Below, piece by piece: positions 1 to 8,650 of a DNA stretch of 13,582 bases. A model generated the notes under the pieces. It saw nothing but the letters and a program-made list of their open reading frames with translations. It was not told where the DNA came from and did no database searches. This DNA is from Isohypsibius dastychi (taxonomy: Eukaryota; Tardigrada; Eutardigrada; Parachela; Isohypsibiidae), in assembly GCA_034696485.1 (NCBI GenBank), contig JAQIWT010000943.1, forward strand, positions 1 through 13,582. Direction: 5' to 3'. Position 1 is the stretch's first letter, and every line of letters starts with the position of its first letter. A program made the position numbers and the translations under genes.

Positions 1-295
1 CAACTATTCCACTTTGTGGCAGATCGAACGTGACGATCGTATCCCTTCGACGGAATTGACCCTGAATTGGATTACTCTCATTGACAATGCGTGTCAACAA
101 TTGAAAGTCTACATCAATTATGAACGTTTCAGCCATCGCTGATTGAGAGGACATTTGTGAGGATTTTGCCGAGCTCAACTCCGTTCGGAAGTTTGGACTG
201 ATAGGCTTCGAAAAAATTGATTGTCTCAAGCTCATTGCAACTTCTATGCAAGTTATTTGCAAGAGCAAGAGTATTTGCAGAATCATAAGAGCCAT
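1..295 (-). CDS. Secreted protein of unknown function, 5' part only
   Basis: The first 98 codons of a minus-strand gene, cut by the left edge of the window. The frame is open from ATG 295-293 to base 1, and an in-frame TAA lies five codons upstream, so this ATG is the first possible start unless there is an upstream exon. The protein begins MALMILQILLLLQITC, a strong hydrophobic signal-peptide core, with a plausible cleavage near residues 16-20. A Ser-rich stretch follows (about residues 25-53), then a region that looks like a folded domain, containing FIIDVDFQLLTRIV and, later, FRRRDTIVTFDLPQSG. I do not recognise the family. In-frame ATGs at codons 21, 48 and 54 would remove the signal sequence; I prefer the first because the hydrophobic segment would otherwise be unexplained. 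The gene would be transcribed leftward, away from the rest of the window. No TATA box is obvious in the bases above 295. Confidence 0.6.
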   Translation of the reverse strand, partial: MALMILQILLLLQITCIEVAMSLRQSIFSKPISPNFRTELSSAKSSQMSSQSAMAETFIIDVDFQLLTRIVNESNPIQGQFRRRDTIVTFDLPQSGIV

Positions 296-1635
296 TTTCC
301 TCCACCTTTAAACATCTATCAGTCAGAGCAGAAGGCTGGTGATGTTCATTGCCCGAGAATATTCCAAGACGTTCCCCAGAGATTTTGATAACAGCTAATC
401 CCGGTTTATCCGCTCAAGTTGGCCACAGTAGACTTTGATGATTCATTGTTTACAGACGTCCAATACCCCGGGAACCTAAGAAAACCTGTTCAAATGGGCC
501 GATCGAGCCTATCGTTGGATGGGAGGAGAGTCTTTGTTCGGTATCATCTGCCAGACATTGTTTGCATTTACACAGGTACGCCGAGGGCGTCCTCTGAATG
601 AAGATCGACAACTCCCAGTCACAGACGATACTCGACTATAGTCTCAAGCAGATGGACCCGATCGTGGCTATCTTGGATACCTAAAATAGAAGGAACCGGT
701 TCCACCTCGACCGACAGTCTGTCGTGTGATGCGAACCCGAACCGGTAGCGTTCGGCTGTGTTGGACTTTCACGAGAGGCGACCACGACGGCAAAGAATAC
801 AGAGCAGATTCAATCAAGAATAATAGCACGCTCGCGAGAGATTACGTGTCGCGGGGGGTTCAGGAGTCAGAGTCGACTCGACGCGAGCCGTATCGTGACC
901 GACTTCTAAGAAGGCTGAAACTCACTCACTTGGATACATTTATCTCGCGAGAAGAAATATATTTATTATAGAACCAGCGATACTTTCGATTCGGATCCCA
1001 TCTCTATGGAACACGTTCTTAAAATTAAAATGGCACACTTTAAAATTCTATTCTAAAATATAAATTTGGAGGTTCATACCGCAATATGCTAATAATAAAA
1101 GGAGAGATTTGAATAATTGAATTTGTGAAGCGATGCGTTTGAGTGAGAAAGAGTTGAACTCAAACAAAGGCCATTCGTTATCGAATAAGGTCATTATATC
1201 CAAAACAGAGGACGCACGAGCCAAAAACAACGGGCACATTGTAGGATACCTTCTACATGTATATCTCTCTTGATTCTACATCGGTACTGATGGTACTTTG
1301 TTGTGTGATCTTACTTCTATCCCATTTCCAAAAATAATCAAAAAAATACTTTTAATTTTTTCTAAAGAGCATATATTTTGCAAGCGCGATGTTTCTTGGC
1401 ACTTAATTGTTGAGTTGATTTAATTTCTTGATTAATGAATGGGCGCTTAATATATAGTCGTTGATTAGAATAATATATATGATAGACAATTGTTTCTTGG
1501 ATTGGAAGGTGCAAAATATGATTCCCCTTCTTTTGAGATGAAGTAAAGAGGTTGATATAAACAAAGACTTCAACATTATTGTTGCGCAGTTAACCGGGGG
1601 ACTACATAAAATATATGTTGCGCACCCGCCGCCTT
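296..1635. other. Long stretch without a convincing gene
   Basis: About 1.3 kb. Bases 296-420 presumably hold the promoter of the leftward gene. Bases 390-970 are of average GC and contain several short open frames on both strands: plus strand 392-601 and 690-971, and minus strand 768-619, which encodes a 49-residue stretch. None has a good start, a recognisable domain or an exclusive claim to its bases, so I call none of them. From about 970 to 1620 the sequence is AT-rich with no credible frame. I saw no tRNA, rRNA or tandem repeat here. Confidence 0.5.
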
Positions 1636-1643
1636 TATATAAA
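1636..1643 (+). promoter_or_regulatory. TATA box candidate (TATATAAA)
   Basis: A perfect TATATAAA inside TTTATATAAAT. It lies 74 bases before an ATG at 1710 and just before a frame that is open from 1658 to 2137, so it could drive a transcript through that stretch. It is about 600 bases from the start of the beta-helix gene, too far to be its simple core promoter unless the leader is long or spliced. The surroundings are AT-rich, so chance is a real alternative. Confidence 0.3.
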
Positions 1644-1657
1644 TGATCAGACATTGA

Positions 1658-2137
1658 TCCGCGCAACCAATTTCTTACATTTTTAAACTCGAATCCATCA
1701 ACCAACAGGATGCAAGAGATTCCATCAAATGTTTCCATCACTGCGCCTACATCAAAAAGAAGGCGGATGGCGAAACATCATACAGGTACACAACGTCCAT
1801 CCATCCGGATTTTCTCTTCCACAATATGACAAAGGATGAATGGGGGAACAACATCCCCAGACCCGAACGGAAAATTCCTGTTTCTTGTCGTCGATTCGTC
1901 GGACGAATGCTCTGCTGGAGAAGGTTCTTATTCTTTTCCCTTATTCGAAACACGAGGGACGACATTAAATCTGCTCGGGTCTTCCTTTCTTGGAATATGT
2001 TTTGGCGAATAAGAATACCCAAGAGCTTTCGATCGAATACACGGCACCTCCGCACTCGACAAGTAGTTTTCGCTTTGCATAATGTGCACAAATTTGTAAT
2101 TTTTCTTTTACAATACAATAGCGCACATGAGTATTGA
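1658..2137 (+). other. Uncertain 160-codon open frame
   Basis: One frame is open for 160 codons from the stop at 1655-1657 to the stop ending at 2137. There is no ATG until codon 57 (1826). The first half reads like protein, with segments such as ARDSIKCFHHCAYIKKKADG and NMTKDEWGNNIPRPERK; the second half is Arg- and Phe-rich and less convincing. An overlapping short frame starts at ATG 1710 and ends at 1829. The opposite strand is also open (2187-1747, ATG at 2187), which weakens both. I recognise no domain. It could be a decayed gene, an internal exon or chance. Confidence 0.2.
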
Positions 2138-2238
2138 GGTCCACTCTCAACATAAATAGAAAATAAGGGAATCCAACGGCTTACCATTCACGAAAACACG
2201 TGATTAACCCCGTCGTGCTGCTCCTCTGGCAAGCCAAA

Positions 2239-4737
2239 ATGAAACCAAAGTTATCAAAAGTTAACTTCATCCTGGGTGTCATAATCTTAGTCGTATCGGG
2301 ACTTGGTTTCAATACCTCGAATGCCGAACAAGTTGTTGACCTCCCGCAGGGATGTGGGCAAAATGCCGTTGGGTGTGACGAGGTAGATTGCGGTCTTCGT
2401 TTCTTGGCACTTCGCCTTGGTTCGAAGATTTTACCCTCTTGCGTTCGCGGGAATAAGAATGCGTGCGAGAACGAAATAAGTCGAATGGAGATAGCGCTCG
2501 GAACTGAACGGCGATGTCGCTCAAACTTCACCAATTCTCCAAAGAATCTTGGTAGCCAACCAAACAATATCCAAGCACCTGGGAGCATCGATACCGGGGC
2601 AAGAACCATCTTCGTCAGCCCATCAGGCGATAATGCTCTGTCAGGATCCACACGATCGCTTGCTGTACGCACCATTCAAGTAGCTTTAACACGGACACGA
2701 AGCATGGACGGGTCAGGGCGAAAACTGATTGTGCTCTTATCCGGTAAGCACAGGATCACCAATACAATCAATCTTGGGCCAGGGGATTCCTTCACTACCT
2801 TTCAAGGTGAGAGTGGTGCTACCGTGACTGGCGCAATAGACATAGGTGTTCTCCAGTGGATACCTACCGCAGACAAGGGAGTATTCAGTGCGAGTATTCC
2901 TCCAGAAATTTCATCCCAGCTTGGACCGCTGAGCGTACTGTCATGGGCAGATAGCCAAAACATCGCCATCCGGGCCCAGCACCCTAATAAGAACTCCTTC
3001 TTGCAGCAGGCTTTTATGAGTAGAAACTATGCAAGCAAATGGTTCGACCGGCCAAGGCGTGCTCCATACACGTCATTTATCAAGGTGCCTGTTACCAATT
3101 TATTGGATCGGTTTAACACCTTCAGCTACGTCTCAAATGGATCGTGTTCGGGCCAGTTTGATCCCCCGACAAGTTACTTCTGCAATCCAAAAGCGGATGC
3201 TGATGGAGGTTGCGAATATAACATTCCAGGTGGGGTCTCTATTCGTAACTCCGCCGCGCGAGGATTTAAGATGGACCGCTGGCGTAACCGATCTACAGGA
3301 TATCTCCATTCTCTCCATCCGTTACGTTGGGGCGGCTGGGGGTTCCAAATTGGTGATAATTGTCCTGGAGTCCCCGCAAAGTGGGATACGCTTTGTCTTG
3401 CCAAAGGCGGATTCCAAGAAGCTCGCGGGGACTGCAGCGAAGGGGGCGGCGATTTCTTCATCGAGAATATCCGCGAGCTCTTGGACAGTCCAAATGAGTT
3501 CTTCCTGGATTTAAGTCAATCGCGACTGTACTTCTATCCACCGCAAGGACTGGATCTGAATGCTACAAGGTTCGAAATTGGATCCGATGTGCAAACCTTA
3601 ATCTCGACTCGTGGAGCCAGCGATGATAAACCGGCGGAGTCCCTCAACTTCTTCAATATCGCTTTCGAGAGAACCTATCCTACTCACATGGAATCTCATG
3701 AGGTACCTTCCGGGGGCGACTGGTCAGTGCACCGTGGCGGAGCTTTGTTTCTCGAAAATGTTTTAGATGTTGCAGTAACGGATTGCAGCTTCCGCTTCTT
3801 GGGCTCAAATGGTGTTTTCATTTCGAAATTCGCGCGACAGGTAGACATCCTGCGAAATAATTTGTACGCTCTCGATGGCTCTGGGATATTAATGGTTGGT
3901 GATCCGAAGTATACATCTGCCCGACCATGGGACCGAACGAAAGACCGTGACTGGGTTGCAAACGTTCGAATCAGGAATAACCTTATCAGCGATCTAGGGC
4001 TGCGTGAGCTGCAGGGCGCTGGCATATTTGGTTCGATCGCTATGGACGTTGTTGTGGAGAACAACGTTGTATTCAATGGCCCTCGGGCGGGCATAATCTA
4101 CAATGACTTGTTCGGAGGCCTGCTACAAACAACTGGCAACATTCTGTTCAACCTGGTGCAGGTTACACATGATCACGGTCCTTACAACGTTTGGGACCGT
4201 CAGAAGTGGCTCCTGCCCGATGGGTATTTTCAGAATAAGAATATTGTACTGGGAAATTTCATAATCGGAAATGCACTTGGTCCGAAGCTCGTTGACCTGG
4301 ATGATGGGGCTCGGAATCACGTGGTAAGTAACAATGTCCTTGCCTTTGGAAACATGAAGTTTAAGGGTTCCAATCACACTGCCACGGGTAATGCAGTCAT
4401 TGCATATCTTCCACAGCAACCCGCATGTGTCGATATTTCGAAAGGAGACAAGTCCAGACCGCAGTTTGTTTGGAATGACAATACTTGTTACTCACGGAAC
4501 CGAAAGACTCAGCCATATCGATTTATTGGAAATAAACTATGTAACGTGGGTGAGTTTGCAGCTGCACGAAATGCCTATCTAGGATTTTCTTCCATTGGCA
4601 AGGTTTCGAGCTGCGGCAGTTTGCGAACATGGCTGACAGGGCGAGGGCAAGACAGCGCCACAGTTTTCAGTAAACAAGGTAGTCTAAGCAGTACCATCAT
4701 TACCCGAAGCGAGACTCTTCTTTCTAAATACTTTTAA
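2239..4737 (+). CDS. Secreted right-handed beta-helix protein (832 aa)
   Basis: The frame is open from a GTG at 2200, but the first ATG is at 2239 and gives a textbook signal peptide: basic MKPKLSKVN, a hydrophobic core FILGVIILVVSGLGF, and a likely cut after SNA (residue 29). The mature protein begins with a Cys-rich segment (six Cys, about residues 39-93). Next comes a segment typical of the start of parallel beta-helix proteins (TIFVSPSGDNALSGS, about 123-137, then VRTIQVAL). A middle part contains RELLDSPNEFFLDLSQSRLY (about 412-431), resembling the edge strands of bacterial and algal beta-helix carbohydrate-active proteins. The helix coils follow, with repeated Asn-Asn ladder motifs such as ILRNNLYAL, VRIRNNLISDL, VVENNVVF and VVSNNVLAFGN (about 537-705). 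HDHGPYNVWDRQ (about 644-655) is the most distinctive motif and may mark the active or binding face. Proteins of this fold often cut or bind polysaccharides, but I cannot assign a reaction. The gene has no intron and no close upstream partner. A TATA-like ATAAATAG at about 2153 is weak. Confidence 0.85.
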   Translation: MKPKLSKVNFILGVIILVVSGLGFNTSNAEQVVDLPQGCGQNAVGCDEVDCGLRFLALRLGSKILPSCVRGNKNACENEISRMEIALGTERRCRSNFTNSPKNLGSQPNNIQAPGSIDTGARTIFVSPSGDNALSGSTRSLAVRTIQVALTRTRSMDGSGRKLIVLLSGKHRITNTINLGPGDSFTTFQGESGATVTGAIDIGVLQWIPTADKGVFSASIPPEISSQLGPLSVLSWADSQNIAIRAQHPNKNSFLQQAFMSRNYASKWFDRPRRAPYTSFIKVPVTNLLDRFNTFSYVSNGSCSGQFDPPTSYFCNPKADADGGCEYNIPGGVSIRNSAARGFKMDRWRNRSTGYLHSLHPLRWGGWGFQIGDNCPGVPAKWDTLCLAKGGFQEARGDCSEGGGDFFIENIRELLDSPNEFFLDLSQSRLYFYPPQGLDLNATRFEIGSDVQTLISTRGASDDKPAESLNFFNIAFERTYPTHMESHEVPSGGDWSVHRGGALFLENVLDVAVTDCSFRFLGSNGVFISKFARQVDILRNNLYALDGSGILMVGDPKYTSARPWDRTKDRDWVANVRIRNNLISDLGLRELQGAGIFGSIAMDVVVENNVVFNGPRAGIIYNDLFGGLLQTTGNILFNLVQVTHDHGPYNVWDRQKWLLPDGYFQNKNIVLGNFIIGNALGPKLVDLDDGARNHVVSNNVLAFGNMKFKGSNHTATGNAVIAYLPQQPACVDISKGDKSRPQFVWNDNTCYSRNRKTQPYRFIGNKLCNVGEFAAARNAYLGFSSIGKVSSCGSLRTWLTGRGQDSATVFSKQGSLSSTIITRSETLLSKYF

Positions 4738-5445
4738 CTTTCATACACATAAGATTCCTTTCATTGATCCGTGGCGTTTACGTTTGGAATGTGTCCGGTA
4801 ATGCAGGAGAACTACATTCTCCGAGATATTTAGCCTGCAACACAGACGATTTTTGACAATCCCACGCCACCACATAATTCTATGACATTCATCTGCTGTT
4901 TTGTTGGAGTATGGCAAAGCACATCCGTTTTCTTGAGTGTAATATACCTGTATTATCCGCGGTCGAGGTATATATACTATAATATAGATCGATAATATTT
5001 GAATGAAAGATTCCCTCTCTTCTTCTCTATAGTAGAATATAATTGAGTATAGTTATAGTTATCTCGATAATATTAGTGAAATGTGGAGTCCTTTATCCTT
5101 CATATATAAAAGTGTGCATACCGCAACAATAACAATTTTAATTTAACACTTTTTCACTGCAGGGAAAATTTGGAGTCGCAATTTCCAAAAGCAGGGAACG
5201 ATCGTATTATAAATCTACGAATTTCAATGGAGTATTTCCGTGAAATTTCATTGTGAAATATCAGACTGGTATTTATTGAACTATTTATCGAGTAGTTGAT
5301 ATGGACAAGAGCTCAACCGATTTAGATGCTTTTGTGCACAATAAAAAAGACTCGCGAATTTTCTAAAAATAACAAACAATTCGCATATACCGAACGCATT
5401 TTGAGAACGCATTTTTAAATACTGTATCTGACTGCTGTTCGGTGC
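4738..5445. other. AT-rich spacer between beta-helix and bZIP genes
   Basis: No gene seen. About 70 bases after the stop of the beta-helix gene is a small perfect hairpin (GGAGAA-CTACA-TTCTCC, 4806-4822), which may sit in its 3' UTR. Between 4960 and 5080 the DNA is strongly AT-rich and contains the 11-mer TCGATAATATT twice (4989-4999 and 5064-5074). The minus-strand open frame at 5363-5602 is low-complexity and overlaps the bZIP leader, so I do not call it. Confidence 0.5.
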
Positions 5446-5475
5446 ATGGACTCCGAGCCCCGCCGCCCCCTCTGA
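5446..5475 (+). promoter_or_regulatory. Upstream ORF 1 in the bZIP leader (9 codons)
   Basis: ATG at 5446 followed by eight codons (MDSEPRRPL) and TGA, 227 bases before the bZIP start. It matters only if transcription starts before it, which the sequence does not show. An upstream ORF here would be expected to lower translation of the main ORF. Confidence 0.25.
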
Positions 5476-5587
5476 TTCCTTTTGCGTGAGACCGATAGCA
5501 GTGCCAAGTCACCTGAACTTCGTGTTTACGTTTCCTAGAAAGAGCTCGGTCCTGACTCCTTTCTAACATAGCGCGCGGTGCTACTAG

Positions 5588-5668
5588 ATGAACCCCCAGC
5601 AAGACATTCTTAGCGTGATCTCCGAAGTTCGGGCCGTTTGTCGCGTTGACCGATCAATGGCCTCTTGA
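5588..5668 (+). promoter_or_regulatory. Upstream ORF 2 in the bZIP leader (26 codons)
   Basis: ATG at 5588, 26 codons, TGA at 5666-5668, ending 34 bases before the bZIP ATG and in a different frame. The peptide begins MNPQQDILSVISEVRAVC and looks like ordinary protein more than random sequence. That fits either a conserved-peptide upstream ORF, as known for some plant bZIP genes, or a misread 5' exon of the bZIP gene. I see no clear donor and acceptor pair that would join the two frames. Confidence 0.35.
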
Positions 5669-5702
5669 AGCAGCGGTGGTTCCTGTTGACTTCGGTTAAA
5701 AG

Positions 5703-7790
5703 ATGAGAAAAGGACAACTTGCATCCTCCTCGAGTGAGGCGTCCTTGCCACTGACAGGGAATGGCAATGGGAGAACACAGCAAAGTCCGCGGGCTCTGGC
5801 AACGCGCGAGAAGAACCGGGAAGCAGTCCGCAAGTGCCGGCAACGCAAGCGGGAGAGAACAGAGGAGTTGAAACAGCGTTGTGAGGAACTTGCAAAGGAG
5901 AACGTGCGACTACGAATGAGGCTGGAACTCGGCAGTGAAGAAGCTGTGCTTCAGAAAATGGCGAAGGGTAAACAACTTGTCCAAGAGATGCAGCGGCTTT
6001 TGAGTAGCATGGAAGGTAAATTGGCAGACAAGGAGAAAACCCAGCAAAAGGATGCCCTGGAGCTTGTCTATCATCAATTTTTCGAGCGGCATATGGAACT
6101 TGGTCCGGACAAGTTAGCATCGCTTTCGTTTGTCGTCAAGCGACTTCACGGCCTGCTTGAACCCGATGCGCTAACCAAAGCATATCTTTTTATCCTTTCC
6201 CTGGACGATCGGTACTTTGACGAACTATTGACGGAGAATCCGGCTAGCGATCCGCAGATGAACTGGTGGAGTGAACTTTGTCGAGAATTGGATTTAACCG
6301 AGGAGCAGAAGCGTCAGTTGAAGCTTCGTCGACTGACGGCACAAAGGACGAAAGCGGAGATGTTCTACGTGGCCCAACGGGCACAGAGTATGTCTCGTGC
6401 AATAATTGATCGGCGTTATCTCGTTCAGAGTTTCATGGAGATGATGAAGGTGTTTACCTCAGCTCAATTGGCTAAGTTTGTGGTCTGGATTTCTACTGAT
6501 CCTTGCGGGAATGAACTCTTAGACATGCTTTGGACTGAACTCATTCAAAACATTGATATTGAGCTGGATGGCGAACGAGCACAGCTGGAGAGTGCAGATG
6601 TTCGGGCTCACGAGGTGCAGCAACTCTTAAATGCTGTACGCCAGGAGAATGGAAGTTTGTTCCGAACGCTCTTTGACTGCAACGATATAAGAGACTCGAT
6701 TCGAAATGCGCGCCGCATATTTTCGGACGACGTTGTTCTAATAGATCCTAGCAATGGCGGTGAATACCGGGGTCTGGATCAAGTTATGCGCTACGTTGAT
6801 AAAATGAGACGCGCTTTTACACCAAGCCGCACCGAAACCAAAGACTCCCCATCTCCGGCCTCCCCACACTCTAACACTGCTACGGATGGTCAATCGACAA
6901 CGATTCGATTTGTGGAGCGCAGTATCGACTTCAGTGGGGATAAAGCAATCGCTAAATTCCATATATCAGGTTTGTACAATGGACGGTTGTTGGATCCGAA
7001 TTCAAGTGGAAATCCAATGGTTGACTGTGATTGTGTCGTGGATATTACCTTCGCGGAGTCATCAGCGAAGATTAAAGAGTTAGTAATAACTACTGATTTG
7101 CTGGGATTATTTCAGATTCTTGGCCAAGCGGCCGAAAATGCCTCTTATGCAAAATTGGACAGCAGTACGGTTGCTTCGCCGCAACGTAAACCGAGCATTG
7201 GGTCACTGGGAGGAAAATCACCGCATACGGTAGAATCTGTATCAAGCGATCCGAGGAGAAAGTCGATGGACGTGGAAGCTGAGAGCGCGGTGCAAGCATC
7301 GGATCTTGATCTGCGCAAGCGTGAACACATTTTGGCAGAGCTCCGAGGACTGTTTGAGTTGGAGGATGAGGAAGAGGTATATCGTTTGGCAGGGCGCATC
7401 CTCGCAGAACGATGCGTATTTGTGGACGCAAACATGGGCACGGACCACCGCGGAGTCGATGAGTGCTTCAGCTATATCAAACGCATACGATCTGCCTTCC
7501 CAAGAATGAACGTTGTCGAGGAGGTTTATGAAAAGGGTGTCAAGAGTCCAGGGGAACGCATCAAGATCGAGTGGCTACTGGATGCCGAATACGGCGGAAA
7601 GTTGGCTTCTCAGGCCCCGAAGCCATGTACTCTTCGTGGTACGTTGTTCCTCACCATGGACTCTGAAGAGGGGGAGGTTGTATCCCACCTCGCCATGAGC
7701 TGGAATGCCAGTGAGTTGTTAAAAGAACTCGGTGTCCAGTTGAAAGACCAACGTCTTGGCCCAAAACGACAAAGTTCGACAGTATCATGA
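5703..7790 (+). CDS. bZIP transcription factor with two NTF2/SnoaL-like domains (695 aa)
   Basis: The ATG at 5703 is preceded directly by an in-frame TAA (5697-5699), so the start is secure unless an intron lies upstream. Residues 34-54 form a bZIP basic region with the NxxAxxxCR signature (N38 to R46, NREAVRKCR). The zipper follows at the canonical spacing: L56, L63 and L70, with N67 at the buried position equivalent to the GCN4 zipper Asn. The fourth heptad position is Gly77, so the zipper is short, though helix continues to about 115. Residues 116-290 are helical, with LDLTEEQKRQL and FTSAQLAKFVVWISTDP, motifs I associate with algal and stramenopile bZIP proteins. Residues 317-475 and 538-677 are two related units with the NTF2/SnoaL look (YRGLDQVMRYVDKMRRAF versus HRGVDECFSYIKRIRSAF), separated by a Ser- and Pro-rich linker. 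The role is inferred: a nuclear DNA-binding dimer whose C-terminal pockets might bind a ligand or a partner. No introns. Confidence 0.93.
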   Translation: MRKGQLASSSSEASLPLTGNGNGRTQQSPRALATREKNREAVRKCRQRKRERTEELKQRCEELAKENVRLRMRLELGSEEAVLQKMAKGKQLVQEMQRLLSSMEGKLADKEKTQQKDALELVYHQFFERHMELGPDKLASLSFVVKRLHGLLEPDALTKAYLFILSLDDRYFDELLTENPASDPQMNWWSELCRELDLTEEQKRQLKLRRLTAQRTKAEMFYVAQRAQSMSRAIIDRRYLVQSFMEMMKVFTSAQLAKFVVWISTDPCGNELLDMLWTELIQNIDIELDGERAQLESADVRAHEVQQLLNAVRQENGSLFRTLFDCNDIRDSIRNARRIFSDDVVLIDPSNGGEYRGLDQVMRYVDKMRRAFTPSRTETKDSPSPASPHSNTATDGQSTTIRFVERSIDFSGDKAIAKFHISGLYNGRLLDPNSSGNPMVDCDCVVDITFAESSAKIKELVITTDLLGLFQILGQAAENASYAKLDSSTVASPQRKPSIGSLGGKSPHTVESVSSDPRRKSMDVEAESAVQASDLDLRKREHILAELRGLFELEDEEEVYRLAGRILAERCVFVDANMGTDHRGVDECFSYIKRIRSAFPRMNVVEEVYEKGVKSPGERIKIEWLLDAEYGGKLASQAPKPCTLRGTLFLTMDSEEGEVVSHLAMSWNASELLKELGVQLKDQRLGPKRQSSTVS

Positions 7791-7943
7791 AGTGTCGTCG
7801 ATCCTGTCCAGCGTCAATTTCTGGAGGTGTCTCTTTCAATCTCCTGGACTGCGAACATCTAGTTTATATCTGATGTAAATGTATCCTTCCGATGCGCGGT
7901 ATCGAGGAAAACTTTACTTTCTTCCTTTTCCCCATCCGCCATT

Positions 7944-8117
7944 ATGTATACCAGCGCCTCACTCGCTCTTGGGTTTCATCTTGGCGCAAGATCTGATGCC
8001 AACTATCCGGGCTCATCCCTTGGACGTGTGGGAGTAAAGAGACGTCTGGCCGTTGCAGCTAAAACTATGTCAGGGTTCCTCCGGTTTGGAATATATAATA
8101 CATTTGGTAGCCCATGA
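7944..8117 (+). CDS. Small basic ORF, possible transit-peptide protein or first exon (57 aa)
   Basis: ATG at 7944, TGA at 8115-8117. The 57-residue product begins MYTSASLALGFHLGARSD and contains LGRVGVKRRLAVAAKTMS. It is rich in Ala, Ser, Gly and Arg with only one acidic residue, the composition of a plastid or mitochondrial targeting sequence. A pyrimidine-rich stretch (about 7915-7941) precedes the ATG. It lies 153 bases after the bZIP stop, in the same direction, and could fall in the bZIP 3' UTR. A GT at the end (TTTG|GTAGCC) might be a splice donor, making this a first exon, but I could not find a matching downstream exon. The chance of a random frame this long is not small. Confidence 0.35.
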   Translation: MYTSASLALGFHLGARSDANYPGSSLGRVGVKRRLAVAAKTMSGFLRFGIYNTFGSP

Positions 8118-8322
8118 AAACCTCGGTATACGCGATCTAATTTCTTGAACGGAGAACGAGGGCGAGATATTTTGATAGGTGATAAATCTCTGTTTCAATG
8201 CAACACATTTACAATAGCAGTATCGAGTCCTGAGTAGTATTCTGCTTATACATCGGCAGGTTAGATAATTGCTCAACCAATCATATGATTTGGGTTCTGA
8301 GATTGGACTTTTGCCGTGGATT

Positions 8323-8592
8323 CTATTCCTCCGCTTCTTCTTCTTCCTCTTCCTCCGGCTCCTCCTCTTTGTCTCCGTCATCGCCTGGTTCTGCCTCTTC
8401 CTCGGTAGATGGGGCCGGTTCTTGCTGATTCGTCTTCATGGCAGCATCCATTGCTTGATCTTTGATATTGCCTTCCAGCTTGGTTTTCACTTTGCCTCCA
8501 AGACCGTCGTCTCGTTTCATGGGCTCTTCCCCGTTAGGAGCGCCGCCCTTTTTGACTTTCGACCTCTCGAGTTTCTCCCTCAGCTTGTTCAT
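8323..8592 (-). CDS. Small protein with acidic Glu-rich tail (89 aa, perhaps 131 aa spliced)
   Basis: From ATG 8592 the protein has a basic, helical head (MNKLREKLERSKVKKG), a middle with KVKTKLEGNIKDQAMDAAM, and a tail of about 25 residues that is nearly all Glu and Asp, encoded by a GAA/GAG-rich tract (8323-8390). No family is recognised; an acidic tail would suit a histone- or nucleic-acid-associated protein, but this is a guess. The frame stays open upstream to an AG at 8651-8652 and encodes a Cys-rich piece (CICDPCAICRGPYHGD). That AG fits the end of a 68-base GT..AG intron, and two short upstream exons can be joined in frame back to ATG 8836 (see the two intron entries). The shorter model is the safer one. 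Confidence 0.5.
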   Translation of the reverse strand: MNKLREKLERSKVKKGGAPNGEEPMKRDDGLGGKVKTKLEGNIKDQAMDAAMKTNQQEPAPSTEEEAEPGDDGDKEEEPEEEEEEEAEE

Positions 8593-8650
8593 GTCACCAT
8601 GATATGGCCCACGGCAGATCGCACAGGGGTCACAGATGCAATTGTTGTAA

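Noticed and set aside
2-142. 46-codon plus-strand frame at the left edge
   Set aside because: It overlaps the minus-strand signal-peptide frame, which is longer, has a start and has protein-like content.
2200-2238. GTG start for the beta-helix protein, adding 13 residues
   Set aside because: A eukaryotic gene should start at ATG; the ATG at 2239 gives a standard signal peptide, which the extension would spoil.
3029-3514. 161-codon plus frame and several minus frames inside the beta-helix gene
   Set aside because: They are shadows of the main frame, without starts or domains of their own.
5584-6120. 178-codon minus-strand frame opposite the bZIP start
   Set aside because: It mirrors the bZIP codons, has biased composition and shows no domain.
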